Program-made: the position numbers and the translations under genes
Origin: Theionarchaea archaeon
GTDB taxonomy: Archaea; Methanobacteriota_B; Thermococci; Methanofastidiosales; SZ-28-30
Reading direction: 5' to 3'
Length of the DNA: 64,000 nt
Assembly: GCA_018992685.1 (NCBI GenBank)
Contig: JACVGT010000021.1
Location: 1-64,000, forward strand
Notes under the pieces: generated by a model
What the model was told of the DNA's origin: nothing
The model's database searches: none
The model's input: only the letters and a program-made list of their open reading frames with translations
Shown here: positions 52,452 to 62,252 of the stretch, piece after piece
Position numbering within the stretch: the stretch's first letter is position 1
Layout: every line of letters begins with the position of its first letter

Positions 52452-54671
52452 ATGATCTACGGTTGCGATTACATTGGCCGTGACCATGCCATCATCAGGT
52501 TGTTCAGCAAGAACGGAACAAAGCATGTGGACTATGATGAGGATTTCTTGCCGTATATTTACGGGATTGGCTGTACCTGTCAGGATTTGTCCGCGGTTCG
52601 GGGCATTAAAGAGTGTGAGCCTGTCTCCAGAACCTTCAAAGGTGAGAAGGTGGAGGCTGTGAGAATTGTCTTCCACTTTCCCAAAGATGTCCCCCTCTAC
52701 AGAGAGGAACTGCGCTCCTACTGCAAGATTTACGAGCACGACATTCCCTTTGCCCGGAGATATCTTATTGACAGTGATACATATCCCATGAGCGGTGACT
52801 GTGATCTGAAAGTCCTGGCCTTTGACATTGAAACATACACAGAGACATATCCTGATTCCAGGAAAGATCCCATAATAATGATTTCTCTGGCAACAAACGA
52901 GAAGAGTGCTGTTATCACGTACAAGCACAGTGAGAAGGATTTTGTTGAGGTTGTAGAGAATGAAGCCCTCATGCTGACCCGGTTTTTTGAATTGATACAG
53001 GAGATTGATCCTGACGTTTTGGTGACCTACAATGGGGATTCCTTTGATCTCCCCTACATTCTGGACAGAATCAAAATTTTGAAAGTTGAATGCCCTCTAG
53101 AATTCAGGATCCTGGGCAGGGGGGTCACCACCAAAGTCCGTGTCCCTGGGTTCTGTCACGTTGATCTTTTCCCCATTTCCAAGCGACTGCTGAATCTCAC
53201 CAATTACACACTGGAAGCTGTGTATGAAGAGATCACGGGGAGAAGAAAATCGAAAATCAGGGGCGATCACATATCCCAATACTGGGACAAAGGAGGTGAG
53301 CCCCTGGCTCAACTCATCGAGTATGCCAGAGAAGATGCGGAAGCAGCCCTGGCCATTGGTGAGAAGTTTCTCCCCCTCCAGTATGCACTCTCCCGAATTG
53401 TGGGGCAGACGCCCTTTGACATTTCCAGAGCGTCCAGTTCTGCCATGGTGGACTGGCTCCTCCTCCGAGAAGCGCACAAGAGGGGGGAAATTGCACCAAA
53501 CCAGCCTCACGGTGGAGAATATGAGAAACGGGCCTCTCAGAGTTACGAAGGGGCCTACGTTCTGGAGCCTGAAAAGGGTCTGCACGAGAACCTGGTCCAA
53601 CTGGACTTCAGGTCCCTGTATCCTTCCATTATCATAACCCACAATATTGATCCTTTGACTCTCGGGTGTGATTGCTGTGAGAACAATACATCTCCTGCAG
53701 GATATACCTTCTGCCTCAACAAGAAAGGGTTTATCCCAGAAATTCTAAAGACGCTTCTCAACGAAAGAGCAAAAGTCAAACAACAAATGAGAGAATCAGA
53801 TGACAGAATGCTGGAATTCCAGCAGTGGGCTCTCAAGATACTTGCCAACTCCTTTTATGGGTACATGGGCTACCCCCGGGCACGCTGGTATTCACTGGAA
53901 TGTGCTGAATCCACCACAGCCTGGGGGAGAATGTACCTGAAACAGATTATTGACATGGCGAAAAAGGAAGACCTGAGAGTTATTTACGGGGACACAGATT
54001 CCGTTTTTATTGCCATGAAAGACGCCAACATTGAGATGGCACTGACATTCTTGGAAACAGTCAACAGTTCTCTTCCCGAGTCCATGGAACTGGAATTCGA
54101 AGGATTCTACCCTCGGGGATTATTCGTAACCAAGAAAAAATATGCGCTGCTTGACGATAAGGGCACTTTCATCACCAAGGGGTTGGAGATTGTAAGAAGA
54201 GACTGGGCAGACATTGCCAAGAAAACCCAGCAGGACGTGCTTGAGATCATCCTGCGGGAGGGCAACCCTCAAAAAGCTGCACAGATCGTAGAACAGGTCA
54301 CTCACAGACTGAAACAGCGCCAGGTGGACCTGGAAGACCTGGTAATATACACTCGATTGACCATGCCCTTATCCCAGTACAAACAGATTGGCCCCCACGT
54401 ACAGATTGCCCAGAAGATGAAGCAGCAGGGAGAAGACGTGGGAGTTGGCTCCACCATTGCCTATATCGTGAAAGAGGGAAGAGGGCTCATCAGAGATCGC
54501 GTTGTACCCTATGAAGAAGGTGAATCCAGAGACATTCAGTACGATGCTGATTACTACATTGAGAACCAGGTGCTCCCTGCAGTAATGCGGATCATGACGG
54601 CTTTCGGATTCAAGAAAGAGGACTTAATCTATCAGAAAACAGAACAGATGTCTCTGGAAAAATGGTTCTGA
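52452..54671 (+). CDS. polB: DNA polymerase, family B
   Basis: The 739-residue replicative-type polymerase has proofreading motifs AFDIETYTE (about residue 122), TYNGDSFDLPYI (about 193) and YAREDAEAA (about 290). Polymerase motifs are LDFRSLYPSIIITHN (about 385), KILANSFYGYMGYPRARWY (about 461) and IYGDTDSVFI (about 511), all with their catalytic acids. It has the usual archaeal length and no intein. The frame continues upstream into the aacS end, but ATG 52452 is about 30 bases after GTATAAGTA and is the likely leaderless start. It sits between two catabolic units without functional link. Confidence 0.96.
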   Translation: MIYGCDYIGRDHAIIRLFSKNGTKHVDYDEDFLPYIYGIGCTCQDLSAVRGIKECEPVSRTFKGEKVEAVRIVFHFPKDVPLYREELRSYCKIYEHDIPFARRYLIDSDTYPMSGDCDLKVLAFDIETYTETYPDSRKDPIIMISLATNEKSAVITYKHSEKDFVEVVENEALMLTRFFELIQEIDPDVLVTYNGDSFDLPYILDRIKILKVECPLEFRILGRGVTTKVRVPGFCHVDLFPISKRLLNLTNYTLEAVYEEITGRRKSKIRGDHISQYWDKGGEPLAQLIEYAREDAEAALAIGEKFLPLQYALSRIVGQTPFDISRASSSAMVDWLLLREAHKRGEIAPNQPHGGEYEKRASQSYEGAYVLEPEKGLHENLVQLDFRSLYPSIIITHNIDPLTLGCDCCENNTSPAGYTFCLNKKGFIPEILKTLLNERAKVKQQMRESDDRMLEFQQWALKILANSFYGYMGYPRARWYSLECAESTTAWGRMYLKQIIDMAKKEDLRVIYGDTDSVFIAMKDANIEMALTFLETVNSSLPESMELEFEGFYPRGLFVTKKKYALLDDKGTFITKGLEIVRRDWADIAKKTQQDVLEIILREGNPQKAAQIVEQVTHRLKQRQVDLEDLVIYTRLTMPLSQYKQIGPHVQIAQKMKQQGEDVGVGSTIAYIVKEGRGLIRDRVVPYEEGESRDIQYDADYYIENQVLPAVMRIMTAFGFKKEDLIYQKTEQMSLEKWF

Positions 54672-54896
54672 ATGCAGTCTTCCAGAGATGACTCTTGGTT
54701 TTCAGGAGGAGTTGCCTGGTACGCAGAAGATGATTCCCAGCCCATCCCTTTCGACATCCTATGTATTCTTTCTGTCTATAATACTTCACCCCTTTTTCGA
54801 CAATTGTTGATATAACAAGAGGCGAACACCGAAAGAAATATATAGGTACACTCATAGTTGAGGCAATCAATTATAAATGTTTCCAAAGGCGGTGCC

Positions 54897-55682
54897 ATGC
54901 ACGATTATGATTATACAACACTCGATGTGAAATCCACGCAAGGGGTTCTGCATGTGGTGCTGGACAGACCAGAAGTTTATAATGCGTTTAATGAGCAGGT
55001 GGTAGAGGAACTCACTGAATGCTTCGCGAAAATATCGCAAGATGAAGGGTACTGTGTGATACTGACAGGAAATGGACGCCATTTCTGCGCCGGTGCAGAC
55101 CTCGGCTGGATGCAGAGGGTTGCATCATATACGAGAGAGGAGAATATGGAAGACTCCAAGAAGATGGCATTGATGTTTGATACTATTGACAGGTGCCCTA
55201 AGCCTGTGGTTGGGCGAGTCAATGGTTCTGCATTCGGTGGTGGGGTGGGACTGGTGGCAGTGTGTGATTACGTGGTGTGCAGTGAGAATGCTCAGTTCGC
55301 CTTCAGTGAGATCAACCTGGGTATTGTGCCTGCTGTTATCTCTACATATGTTCTGCCCAGGATAGGGATCTCTCGTGGAAGAGCATTGTTCCTGAGTGGA
55401 GAACGCTTCACTGCTCATGATGCACTGGCCATGGGGCTGGTTCATACTGTATGTCCTGCTGAAGAGCTGGACGGTGTATGTGAAGAAAAAGTTCAGGTGC
55501 TTGAGTCAAGCAGTCCCAGGGCAATGGCCGCAGCCAAAGAAATGATGAGGAAGTGGTCAGTGCTGCCCAGAGAAGAGTATAGAGAGTATACGACTGAGCT
55601 GATTGCCGGTCTGCGTGCTTCTGAGGAGGGGAATGAAGGGATATCAGCTTTTTTGGAAAAGAGAAGACCTGTATGGAGGTGA
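54897..55682 (+). CDS. Enoyl-CoA hydratase, probably 3-methylglutaconyl-CoA hydratase
   Basis: The 261-residue crotonase-fold enzyme has the oxyanion-hole motifs ILTGNGRHFCAGADLGWM and VNGSAFGGGVGLVAVCDYVV and the acidic pair at SEINLGIVPAVIS. GADLGWMQ and AFSEINLGIVPAVISTYVL are typical of methylglutaconyl-CoA hydratase (LiuC/AtuE-like) of leucine degradation. Its position before the methylcrotonyl-CoA carboxylase genes agrees. TTATAAATG about 25 bases upstream is the TATA box, with GGTG near the ATG; ATG 54897 fits the family start. Confidence 0.85.
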   Translation: MHDYDYTTLDVKSTQGVLHVVLDRPEVYNAFNEQVVEELTECFAKISQDEGYCVILTGNGRHFCAGADLGWMQRVASYTREENMEDSKKMALMFDTIDRCPKPVVGRVNGSAFGGGVGLVAVCDYVVCSENAQFAFSEINLGIVPAVISTYVLPRIGISRGRALFLSGERFTAHDALAMGLVHTVCPAEELDGVCEEKVQVLESSSPRAMAAAKEMMRKWSVLPREEYREYTTELIAGLRASEEGNEGISAFLEKRRPVWR

Positions 55683-55683
55683 T
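55675..55683 (+). promoter_or_regulatory. Shine-Dalgarno site deciding the carboxylase alpha start
   Basis: GGAGGTGAT overlaps the hydratase stop codon. The next in-frame codons are ATT (7 bases after GGAGG) and CTG; no ATG, GTG or TTG follows at a fitting distance, apart from a TTG inside the conserved core. Confidence 0.6.
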
Positions 55684-55686
55684 CAA

Positions 55687-57192
55687 ATTCTGGAAAAGGT
55701 TTTGATAGCCAACAGGGGGGAAATTGCAGTTCGTATTTTGACTGCTTGTCAGGAATTGGGAATCAAGACGGTGGCAATCTACTCTGATGTGGATGCGAAT
55801 TCACCCCATGTTCGGAATGCAGATGAAGCGTATTGCCTGGGTGACCCTGAGCCACGTTCCAGCTACCTAAATGTGGATAAGATCATAGCAGCGGCAAAGG
55901 AAATGGGAGCTGAAGCAATTCACCCGGGATATGGATTTCTGGCTGAGAATCCAGAGTTTGCCAGCCGGTGTGAAAAAGAAGGCATCATCTTTATTGGTCC
56001 CAGCAGTGAGGTCATACGGCTGATGGGCCACAAAGTGGAGGCAAAGAGTACCATCAAGACAGCAGGAGTCCCCGTGATTCCCGGATATCATGGCGGGGAT
56101 CAGAAGAGTGAAGCCCTGGTTGAAGAAGGGATAGCCATTGGATTTCCCCTGCTGATTAAGGCAGCTTCAGGCGGGGGCGGGAAAGGTATGCGCATCGTGC
56201 GAACAAAGGAGGAACTGCCGGAGCTTATTGAAAGCTGCAAACGTGAATCTCTGAAAGCATTTGGGGATGAAACTGTCTTTCTGGAAAAGTATCTGGACAG
56301 GCCCCGCCACATTGAATTCCAGGTTCTGGGAGACAATCACGGTCACATGATCCATCTGTTTGAGAGAGAATGTTCCATCCAGAGGCGGCACCAGAAGATC
56401 ATTGAGGAAACTCCTTCCACAGCTCTTGACCAGTCTCTCCGCAAAACCATGGGGGAGGCAGCTACCAGGGCAGCCGAGGCTGTGGGCTACACCAACGCGG
56501 GGACTGTAGAGTTCATGGTGGATGCTGAGAAAAATTTCTACTTCCTGGAAATGAATACCCGACTGCAAGTGGAGCATCCCGTAACTGAATTCGTTACTGG
56601 TGTAGATCTGGTAAAATGGCAGCTACGGATTGCGTCCGGAGAGCCCCTGACCCTTGATCAGGCAACAGTTGCCCAGAGGGGGCATGCTGTGGAATGCAGA
56701 GTCTACGCAGAAGATCCCCAGAATGAATTCCTTCCATCTACCGGCATTATCCACTACGTGGAGCTTCCAGAAGGAGTTAACATACGGAATGATTCTGGTA
56801 TCGAATCTAACATGAACGTAACTTCCCACTACGACCCTCTTCTGGCCAAGCTGACAGTTTACGCTGAATCCCGCTGTGAAGCAGTTGAAAAGATGATGTG
56901 GGCTCTTTCCAATTATGTTATTTTGGGTGTGACTACCAACATCAGTTTTCTCAGACGAATTCTGGCTCATCCTGACTTTAGAAATGGAAATATTACCACT
57001 CATTTCATAGAAGAGCATGAAGAAGTATTTCAAGAGCCTGAAATCCCCCATGAAGCACTTATTTCCGCCGCAATGGCAGAAAAACTGCGAGTATCTCCTC
57101 AGAAAGTGTCAGTTGAAGGTGCTGCATCACTGTCAGGAACAGAGGACCCCTACTCCCCCTGGAAAATTAGGAGCAACTGGAGTAATGTGTGA
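55687..57192 (+). CDS. Methylcrotonyl-CoA carboxylase alpha subunit, biotin carboxylase part
   Basis: The 501-residue ATP-grasp enzyme carboxylates biotin with bicarbonate and ATP. It shows LEKVLIANRGEIAVRIL, IHPGYGFLAENPEFA, the glycine loop KAASGGGGKGMRIV, and EMNTRLQVEHPVTE. It lacks the biotin-carrier domain, which is the next gene. The start is unusual: the family begins M-x-K-(V/I)-L-I-A-N-R, and the codon in that place is ATT, 7 bases after GGAGG. An ATG at 55633 inside the hydratase gene would add 18 residues and is the alternative. It follows the hydratase gene directly. Confidence 0.85.
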   Translation: MLEKVLIANRGEIAVRILTACQELGIKTVAIYSDVDANSPHVRNADEAYCLGDPEPRSSYLNVDKIIAAAKEMGAEAIHPGYGFLAENPEFASRCEKEGIIFIGPSSEVIRLMGHKVEAKSTIKTAGVPVIPGYHGGDQKSEALVEEGIAIGFPLLIKAASGGGGKGMRIVRTKEELPELIESCKRESLKAFGDETVFLEKYLDRPRHIEFQVLGDNHGHMIHLFERECSIQRRHQKIIEETPSTALDQSLRKTMGEAATRAAEAVGYTNAGTVEFMVDAEKNFYFLEMNTRLQVEHPVTEFVTGVDLVKWQLRIASGEPLTLDQATVAQRGHAVECRVYAEDPQNEFLPSTGIIHYVELPEGVNIRNDSGIESNMNVTSHYDPLLAKLTVYAESRCEAVEKMMWALSNYVILGVTTNISFLRRILAHPDFRNGNITTHFIEEHEEVFQEPEIPHEALISAAMAEKLRVSPQKVSVEGAASLSGTEDPYSPWKIRSNWSNV

Positions 57193-57201
57193 GGTGGTGA
57201 A

Positions 57202-57711
57202 ATGGAAATGTACTTTGAACACAAGAACGCAATCCATAAGGTGGATGTGGAGCAGCGCTCAGATGCCTGGGAAATTCGGATTGGAGAACAGGTGTATAAC
57301 GTTTCCGCATCCCAGATAGGGGAAGCCCATCTGCAAGTTTCCGTGAATAATGCTTGTTTCCAGCCACGAGTTTTCTGTAATGGCCAGAAGCAATTTGTGT
57401 TCTGCAACGGAGAAACCTACTGCCTGAAAAGAGCTATTCGCAGCTCCCAAATTCACGATCATGTTGAAGGGGAGATCATTTCTCCTATTGGAGGCAAAAT
57501 AGTTAAAGTATTTGCCTCCGAAGGTGATATTGTGGAGAAAGGAGAAAACCTGGTCATCATTGAATCAATGAAAATGGAGCACAGAGTGAAGGCCCCCATG
57601 AAAGGAACAGTGATGAGACTCCGGTATGGAGAGGGAGCCATTGTAGACACTGGCGAGGTTTTAGTAGACATGGAGCCAGACAGAACTGCCACCGGACAGG
57701 CAGAATGGTAA
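57202..57711 (+). CDS. Biotin carboxyl carrier subunit of methylcrotonyl-CoA carboxylase
   Basis: The 169-residue protein has a beta-rich linking domain (residues 1-85), then a lipoyl/biotinyl domain (EGEIISPIGGKIVKVFASEG) with the biotin lysine in ESMKMEHRVKAPMKG near residue 125. In most bacteria and eukaryotes this is the C-terminus of the alpha subunit; here it is a separate gene nine bases after it. GAGGTGGTGAA is the ribosome-binding site. Confidence 0.92.
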   Translation: MEMYFEHKNAIHKVDVEQRSDAWEIRIGEQVYNVSASQIGEAHLQVSVNNACFQPRVFCNGQKQFVFCNGETYCLKRAIRSSQIHDHVEGEIISPIGGKIVKVFASEGDIVEKGENLVIIESMKMEHRVKAPMKGTVMRLRYGEGAIVDTGEVLVDMEPDRTATGQAEW

Positions 57712-57754
57712 CGACTCCAGTGAAAGAATAGAAGAATAAGGAAATGGTGATTTC

Positions 57755-59362
57755 ATGGAAGTCATAGAAACCCAGATAGACCCTGATGATCCAGAATTCA
57801 AGGAAAATAGAGAGCACTACCTCAAATTGTTGAAAAACCTGAATGATACCCTAAACAGGGTAAAAGGAGGAGGCAGCGAGCAGGCCTGTGAACTGCATAA
57901 ATCCAGAGGAAAAATGCTGGTCAGAGACAGGATTAAAACCCTCCTGGACAAAGATAGCCCTTTCCTGGAATTCAGTACACTGGCTGCATACAATATGTAC
58001 AATAATGATGCCCCCTGCGCAGGCATTATCACAGGGATTGGGATCATCCATGGAAAGGAAGTGGTCATTATTGCCAATGATGCCACAGTAAAGGGGGGGA
58101 CCTACTACCCAATGACAGTGAAAAAGCATTTGCGAGCTCAGGAAATCGCCCTGGAGAACAGACTGCCCTGCATATACCTGGTAGATTCAGGGGGAGCTTT
58201 CCTCCCCATGCAGGACGAAGTCTTTCCTGATCGAGAGCACTTTGGCCGCATCTTCTACAACCAGGCAGTAATGTCTTCAAAACAGATCCCCCAGATTGCA
58301 GTGGTCATGGGGATGTGCACAGCAGGTGGCGCCTATGTTCCTGCCATGTCGGATGAGACTATCATTGTCAAGGAGACGGGAACCATTTTCCTGGGAGGAC
58401 CTCCTCTGGTGAAAGCTGCTACCCATGAAGATGTCACTCCTGAGGAACTGGGTGGTGCTGATGTCCATTGCCGGATTTCCGGGGTGGCTGACCACTATGC
58501 CCATGATGACATGCATGCTATCCAGATGTGCAGGTCCATTGTGGAGAACCTAAACCGCCCCACCAAGACCTTTCTGGATGTCAAGCCCCCGGAAGATCCC
58601 CTCTACCCGGTGGAGGAAATCTACGGGATCATCCCGAAAGATTCCAGGGTGCCCTTCGAAGTGAGGGAGGTCATTGCCCGGTTGGTGGATGGCAGCGAAT
58701 TCCATGAATTCAAGAAGGTGTATGGTACCACGCTGGTCACCGGATTTGCCAGAATCATGGGGTATCCGGTAGGAATCCTGGCCAACAATGGTGTTCTACT
58801 CAGTGAAAGTGCTTTCAAGGGGACGCATTTTATTGAGATCTGTTGCCAGCGGAGAATCCCTCTAGTATTCCTGCAGAATATTACAGGATTCATGGTGGGA
58901 AGGCAGTCTGAAGCAGGTGGAATTGCCAAGAATGGTGCTAAGATGGTATCTGCAGTTGCTGTGGCTCAGGTGCCCAAGTTTACGGTGATCATTGGTGGTT
59001 CTTTTGGGGCAGGTAACTACAGCATGTGTGGACGCGCGTACCAGCCTCGCCAGCTGTGGATGTGGCCCAATGCCCGAATTTCTGTCATGGGGGGGCAGCA
59101 GGCTGCTACGGTGCTCCTCACTGTGAAAAAGGATCAGTTATGGAGAAAGGGAATAGAATTGTCTGAAAAGGAAGAAGAAGCCATCGTAGAACCCATTATG
59201 GAAAAATACGAGAATGAGGGGAACCCTTACTACAGTTCATCCAGGTTGTGGGATGATGGTATCATCAATCCGAAAGACACTCGACTGGTGCTGGCCCTCG
59301 GGATTTCTGCTTCCCTAAATGTCCCTATACCCGATCCACCCTTTGCCCTGTACAGAATGTGA
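57755..59362 (+). CDS. Methylcrotonyl-CoA carboxylase beta subunit
   Basis: The 535-residue carboxyltransferase moves CO2 from biotin to methylcrotonyl-Co[41 protein letters not shown] and [20 protein letters not shown] identify the MCC type rather than propionyl-CoA carboxylase. The C-terminal half has [20 protein letters not shown] and [12 protein letters not shown]. With the alpha and carrier genes it makes a complete three-gene enzyme; HMG-CoA lyase is not in the window. Confidence 0.93.
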   Translation: MEVIETQIDPDDPEFKENREHYLKLLKNLNDTLNRVKGGGSEQACELHKSRGKMLVRDRIKTLLDKDSPFLEFSTLAAYNMYNNDAPCAGIITGIGIIHGKEVVIIANDATVKGGTYYPMTVKKHLRAQEIALENRLPCIYLVDSGGAFLPMQDEVFPDREHFGRIFYNQAVMSSKQIPQIAVVMGMCTAGGAYVPAMSDETIIVKETGTIFLGGPPLVKAATHEDVTPEELGGADVHCRISGVADHYAHDDMHAIQMCRSIVENLNRPTKTFLDVKPPEDPLYPVEEIYGIIPKDSRVPFEVREVIARLVDGSEFHEFKKVYGTTLVTGFARIMGYPVGILANNGVLLSESAFKGTHFIEICCQRRIPLVFLQNITGFMVGRQSEAGGIAKNGAKMVSAVAVAQVPKFTVIIGGSFGAGNYSMCGRAYQPRQLWMWPNARISVMGGQQAATVLLTVKKDQLWRKGIELSEKEEEAIVEPIMEKYENEGNPYYSSSRLWDDGIINPKDTRLVLALGISASLNVPIPDPPFALYRM

Positions 59363-59813
59363 TGAGAACGTTTCTGATCATTAACCCTGAGAAGAGAGCC
59401 TCGATGGAAAGGTAATCGAGGATGGTACCACCATGGCAATAGATCTTATGTTGAGATACTAACTCTGAAACCCCTCCTGTGTCAAAAGCCCCTGAAACGT
59501 ACCCGCTGTTCCACATCAAGAGAAGGGAATTTCGCATAAGGAACGTGCGGAAACCGTCTGTAACATCCAATCGCCGCCACCATCTCAGAACTCTCTCCCA
59601 TTCAGGATTGTAGTGACACAGAAATTTCACTTCAACAAAAGATGTTTAGGTTACAATACAACAGTAAATATCGCTAGAAAACTACAATATCATCAAAGAA
59701 TCTGTTAAATTTCCAACATAGTGCCGTTGTTACGGTTTATAGCCACCGAAAGGTATTTAAGCATAATGATGTACCGTGGTACACATTCAATAACTTTAAA
59801 GGGAGGTGAAAAC
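59363..59813. other. Intergenic stretch before the subtilisin gene
   Basis: After the carboxylase stop there is a 7-bp hairpin (CCTCGAT/ATCGAGG, 59399-59421) without T-tract. A minus-strand frame to 59630 (MKFLCHYNPEWERVLRWWRR) lacks expression signals and overlaps the carboxylase gene end; I do not call it. The right end holds the subtilisin promoter (GGTATTTAAGC near 59752) and a leader of about 30 bases with GGGAGGTGAAAAC. Confidence 0.4.
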
Positions 59814-62012
59814 ATGAGGAAAGAAATGAGTCTAGTGCTGATAGGTATACTGGTTCTCGCAATCTACGTGCCGGTTAGTGCTCCAAGTGGTGAAGATGTG
59901 CACTTGATCTTCGAGACAACTGACAAGGCAGGATTAACCAATGTTATTAACGCTGCTGGCGGTCACGTTACCACTGAATTTGTCACAGTAGACATGCTGG
60001 CTGCTGAGATTCCATTCAGCGCCCTGGAGGACGTTCTTGGTAGCTCATACATTGTTTCAGTGTGGAAGGACCGCGTACAGACATTGCCAGAAGTTCCTGA
60101 AACTACAGACGGTGACAACTTCGAAACTACTGAAGTCATGGACATATCAGCACAGATATCAGGCTCTTACACACTTGAGGATATAGAGAGCTTACCGGAA
60201 GACTACTACAACTACATGGTGACTGGAGCTCAGGAAGTATGGTCTGAGACCAATGCTGGTGCCGGAACCCTGGTAGCTGTCATTGACACTGGTACGTTCC
60301 CATACCACCCGTGTCTGTATCCCCGTGTGATCGGTGGTATCAGCTTCGCACCTGACGAGCCCTCTGACTCCTGGGGCGACCCTGACAATCACTACCACGG
60401 AACTGTTTGTGCGGGTATTGTTGCATCCAACGCTGCTGTTCTCCTGCCCAAGACTCACCTGTGGGGTCAGGCTATCATGAGATATGCACCAGCCGAGAGC
60501 TGGATTGACTACGACGAAGACTACATTCTCGTCCCACTTCTGGGAATGGCTCCACTGGCTGAGATCTATGCCATCAAAGTCTTCCCCAAGTCAGGTGCAG
60601 GTGTGCCCACGTCAGTAGTCATGCAGGGAATTGACCATGCCATCTACATGAGACAGCTGTATGATGCCACTGGTGGTGCAGAAGGACTGCCCATTGACGT
60701 AATCAGCATGAGTCTGGGAGGAGCCACTGGCTACGATGGACATGATGCTGAAGACAAGCTGGTAGATAAAGCCACAGAGGTGGGTATAGTTGTGTCAGCC
60801 GCTGCTGGTAACAGTGGCCCTGCACTGAATACGATAGAGGCACCCGGAAATGCCAACACATCTCTTGCTGTAGGTGCAGCAGCTGATCCTATCCACACAA
60901 GAGTAGGATCGGATATTGCATACGGCATACCCGGCATTGGAGCAGACATGTTTCCCTACGATGAGCAACAGATCATCTACTTCTCCAGCCACGGACCCAC
61001 CAGTGACGGCCGTCTGGGCCCGGATGTTCTGGCATGCGGTGTCTATGCCCTGTCTGCCTTCCCACCGTACTCAATCGGAATCATGTCAGGAACGTCATCT
61101 GCTTGTCCTGCTGTATCCGGTGCAGCTGCGCTGCTGGTGAGCTGGCAGAAGACAAACCTGGGTGCTGCCAATCCCTACCAGATCAGGAACGCCATCATTG
61201 AAGGAGCTGTTCCACTTACCAAGCCCTACGGCATCTATGCTCAGGGTAACGGGTACCTGAATCTGCCCAACTCGCTGAGCTTGCTGCAAGGCGGAATCGA
61301 TGATGGACTGCACCTGCACAAGAGCTACACCTATGAAGCAACTGACCTTCATGGCGGTACCCAAACGTGGTTCACTGGGACCTTGGAGCCCGGAATTGCC
61401 TACGACCTGACCATTGCTGTTGATGAAGACACTCAGAAACTGGACATCTCTCTGACCGACGTTACCTTCTCCGGATCACAGAATCCCTGGCTGGGAGACT
61501 CTATCGAGTTCTATGTCCAGGATTCAGTCCGAACAAGTGATGCCTTTATTTACAACAGTATCAATGTCTACGGTGACGCCGACTTCACTGCCTACGAGCC
61601 GAGCCCCGGTAAGGTCAGAATCGTCATCGAGGCTGATTGGACGAACTGGGGAACCCTGTCCTGCAATATTACAGTCACGGAAACAGAAAGCCAGGAAAAC
61701 AACGGCGGGCCCAAAGAAGTTATCGGCTTCGACGAATGGCACCAGTACAACATCGAAGTTCCTGAAGGTCTGAGCTATGTGGTCTTCGAACTGTGGTGGT
61801 TGCACGATTGGTCTATGTGGCCCACGTATGACCTGGACATGTACATCTTTGATCCCAACGGCTACTTGTACGTAGATGGTGCGACACTTGCATCGCCGGA
61901 GAAGCAGGTCTTTGCTGCTCCTGTACCAGGTACCTACATAGTCTTAGTCTACGGCTACGATATCTACCACGGGAAGGATCCGTACCAGCTGAGAGTTCAA
62001 TTCATTGAATAA
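59814..62012 (+). CDS. Secreted subtilisin-like serine protease
   Basis: The 732-residue protein has a signal peptide (residues 1-22, VLIGILVLAIYVPVSA), an I9-like propeptide (to about 95) and an S8 catalytic domain. Asp is in TLVAVIDTGTFPYHP (about 155), His in NHYHGTVCAGIVAS (about 194), and Ser in IMSGTSSACPAVSGAAALL (about 426). Two C-terminal beta-sandwich domains follow, the last PPC-like (YDLDMYIFDPNGYLYVDGAT; GTYIVLVYGYD). The GGAGGTGAAAAC site and uniform codon choice suggest strong expression. Extracellular peptide supply fits the amino-acid catabolism encoded nearby. Confidence 0.93.
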   Translation: MRKEMSLVLIGILVLAIYVPVSAPSGEDVHLIFETTDKAGLTNVINAAGGHVTTEFVTVDMLAAEIPFSALEDVLGSSYIVSVWKDRVQTLPEVPETTDGDNFETTEVMDISAQISGSYTLEDIESLPEDYYNYMVTGAQEVWSETNAGAGTLVAVIDTGTFPYHPCLYPRVIGGISFAPDEPSDSWGDPDNHYHGTVCAGIVASNAAVLLPKTHLWGQAIMRYAPAESWIDYDEDYILVPLLGMAPLAEIYAIKVFPKSGAGVPTSVVMQGIDHAIYMRQLYDATGGAEGLPIDVISMSLGGATGYDGHDAEDKLVDKATEVGIVVSAAAGNSGPALNTIEAPGNANTSLAVGAAADPIHTRVGSDIAYGIPGIGADMFPYDEQQIIYFSSHGPTSDGRLGPDVLACGVYALSAFPPYSIGIMSGTSSACPAVSGAAALLVSWQKTNLGAANPYQIRNAIIEGAVPLTKPYGIYAQGNGYLNLPNSLSLLQGGIDDGLHLHKSYTYEATDLHGGTQTWFTGTLEPGIAYDLTIAVDEDTQKLDISLTDVTFSGSQNPWLGDSIEFYVQDSVRTSDAFIYNSINVYGDADFTAYEPSPGKVRIVIEADWTNWGTLSCNITVTETESQENNGGPKEVIGFDEWHQYNIEVPEGLSYVVFELWWLHDWSMWPTYDLDMYIFDPNGYLYVDGATLASPEKQVFAAPVPGTYIVLVYGYDIYHGKDPYQLRVQFIE

Positions 62013-62252
62013 AGTTTCCTTTTTTCTTCTTTTCCTTTCTTTTCTCTTCCCGCCTATTACTTTCTCTTGGTTCATTCTGCCTTGGTTGTTTTCCTTTTCA
62101 ATCACAGTCGACTTTTCCTTCTGTGAGCGTTTCAGCAGCCATTCATCGTTAGGTAAAACGGAAGGTTGGAGATACTTTTGCATGGAACCACCACAACTCT
62201 GCATCAAAGAGTGCAGGGAAAAGAATTTAAAACGCTGCACCAACCTCATACC

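Noticed and set aside
55603..55686. TTG 55603 as start of the carboxylase alpha subunit
   Set aside because: It lies deep inside the hydratase gene; the residues before ILEKVLIANRGE have no counterpart in the family.
59325..59630. 101-codon minus frame after the carboxylase beta gene
   Set aside because: No ribosome-binding site or family similarity, and it overlaps the end of a strong gene.
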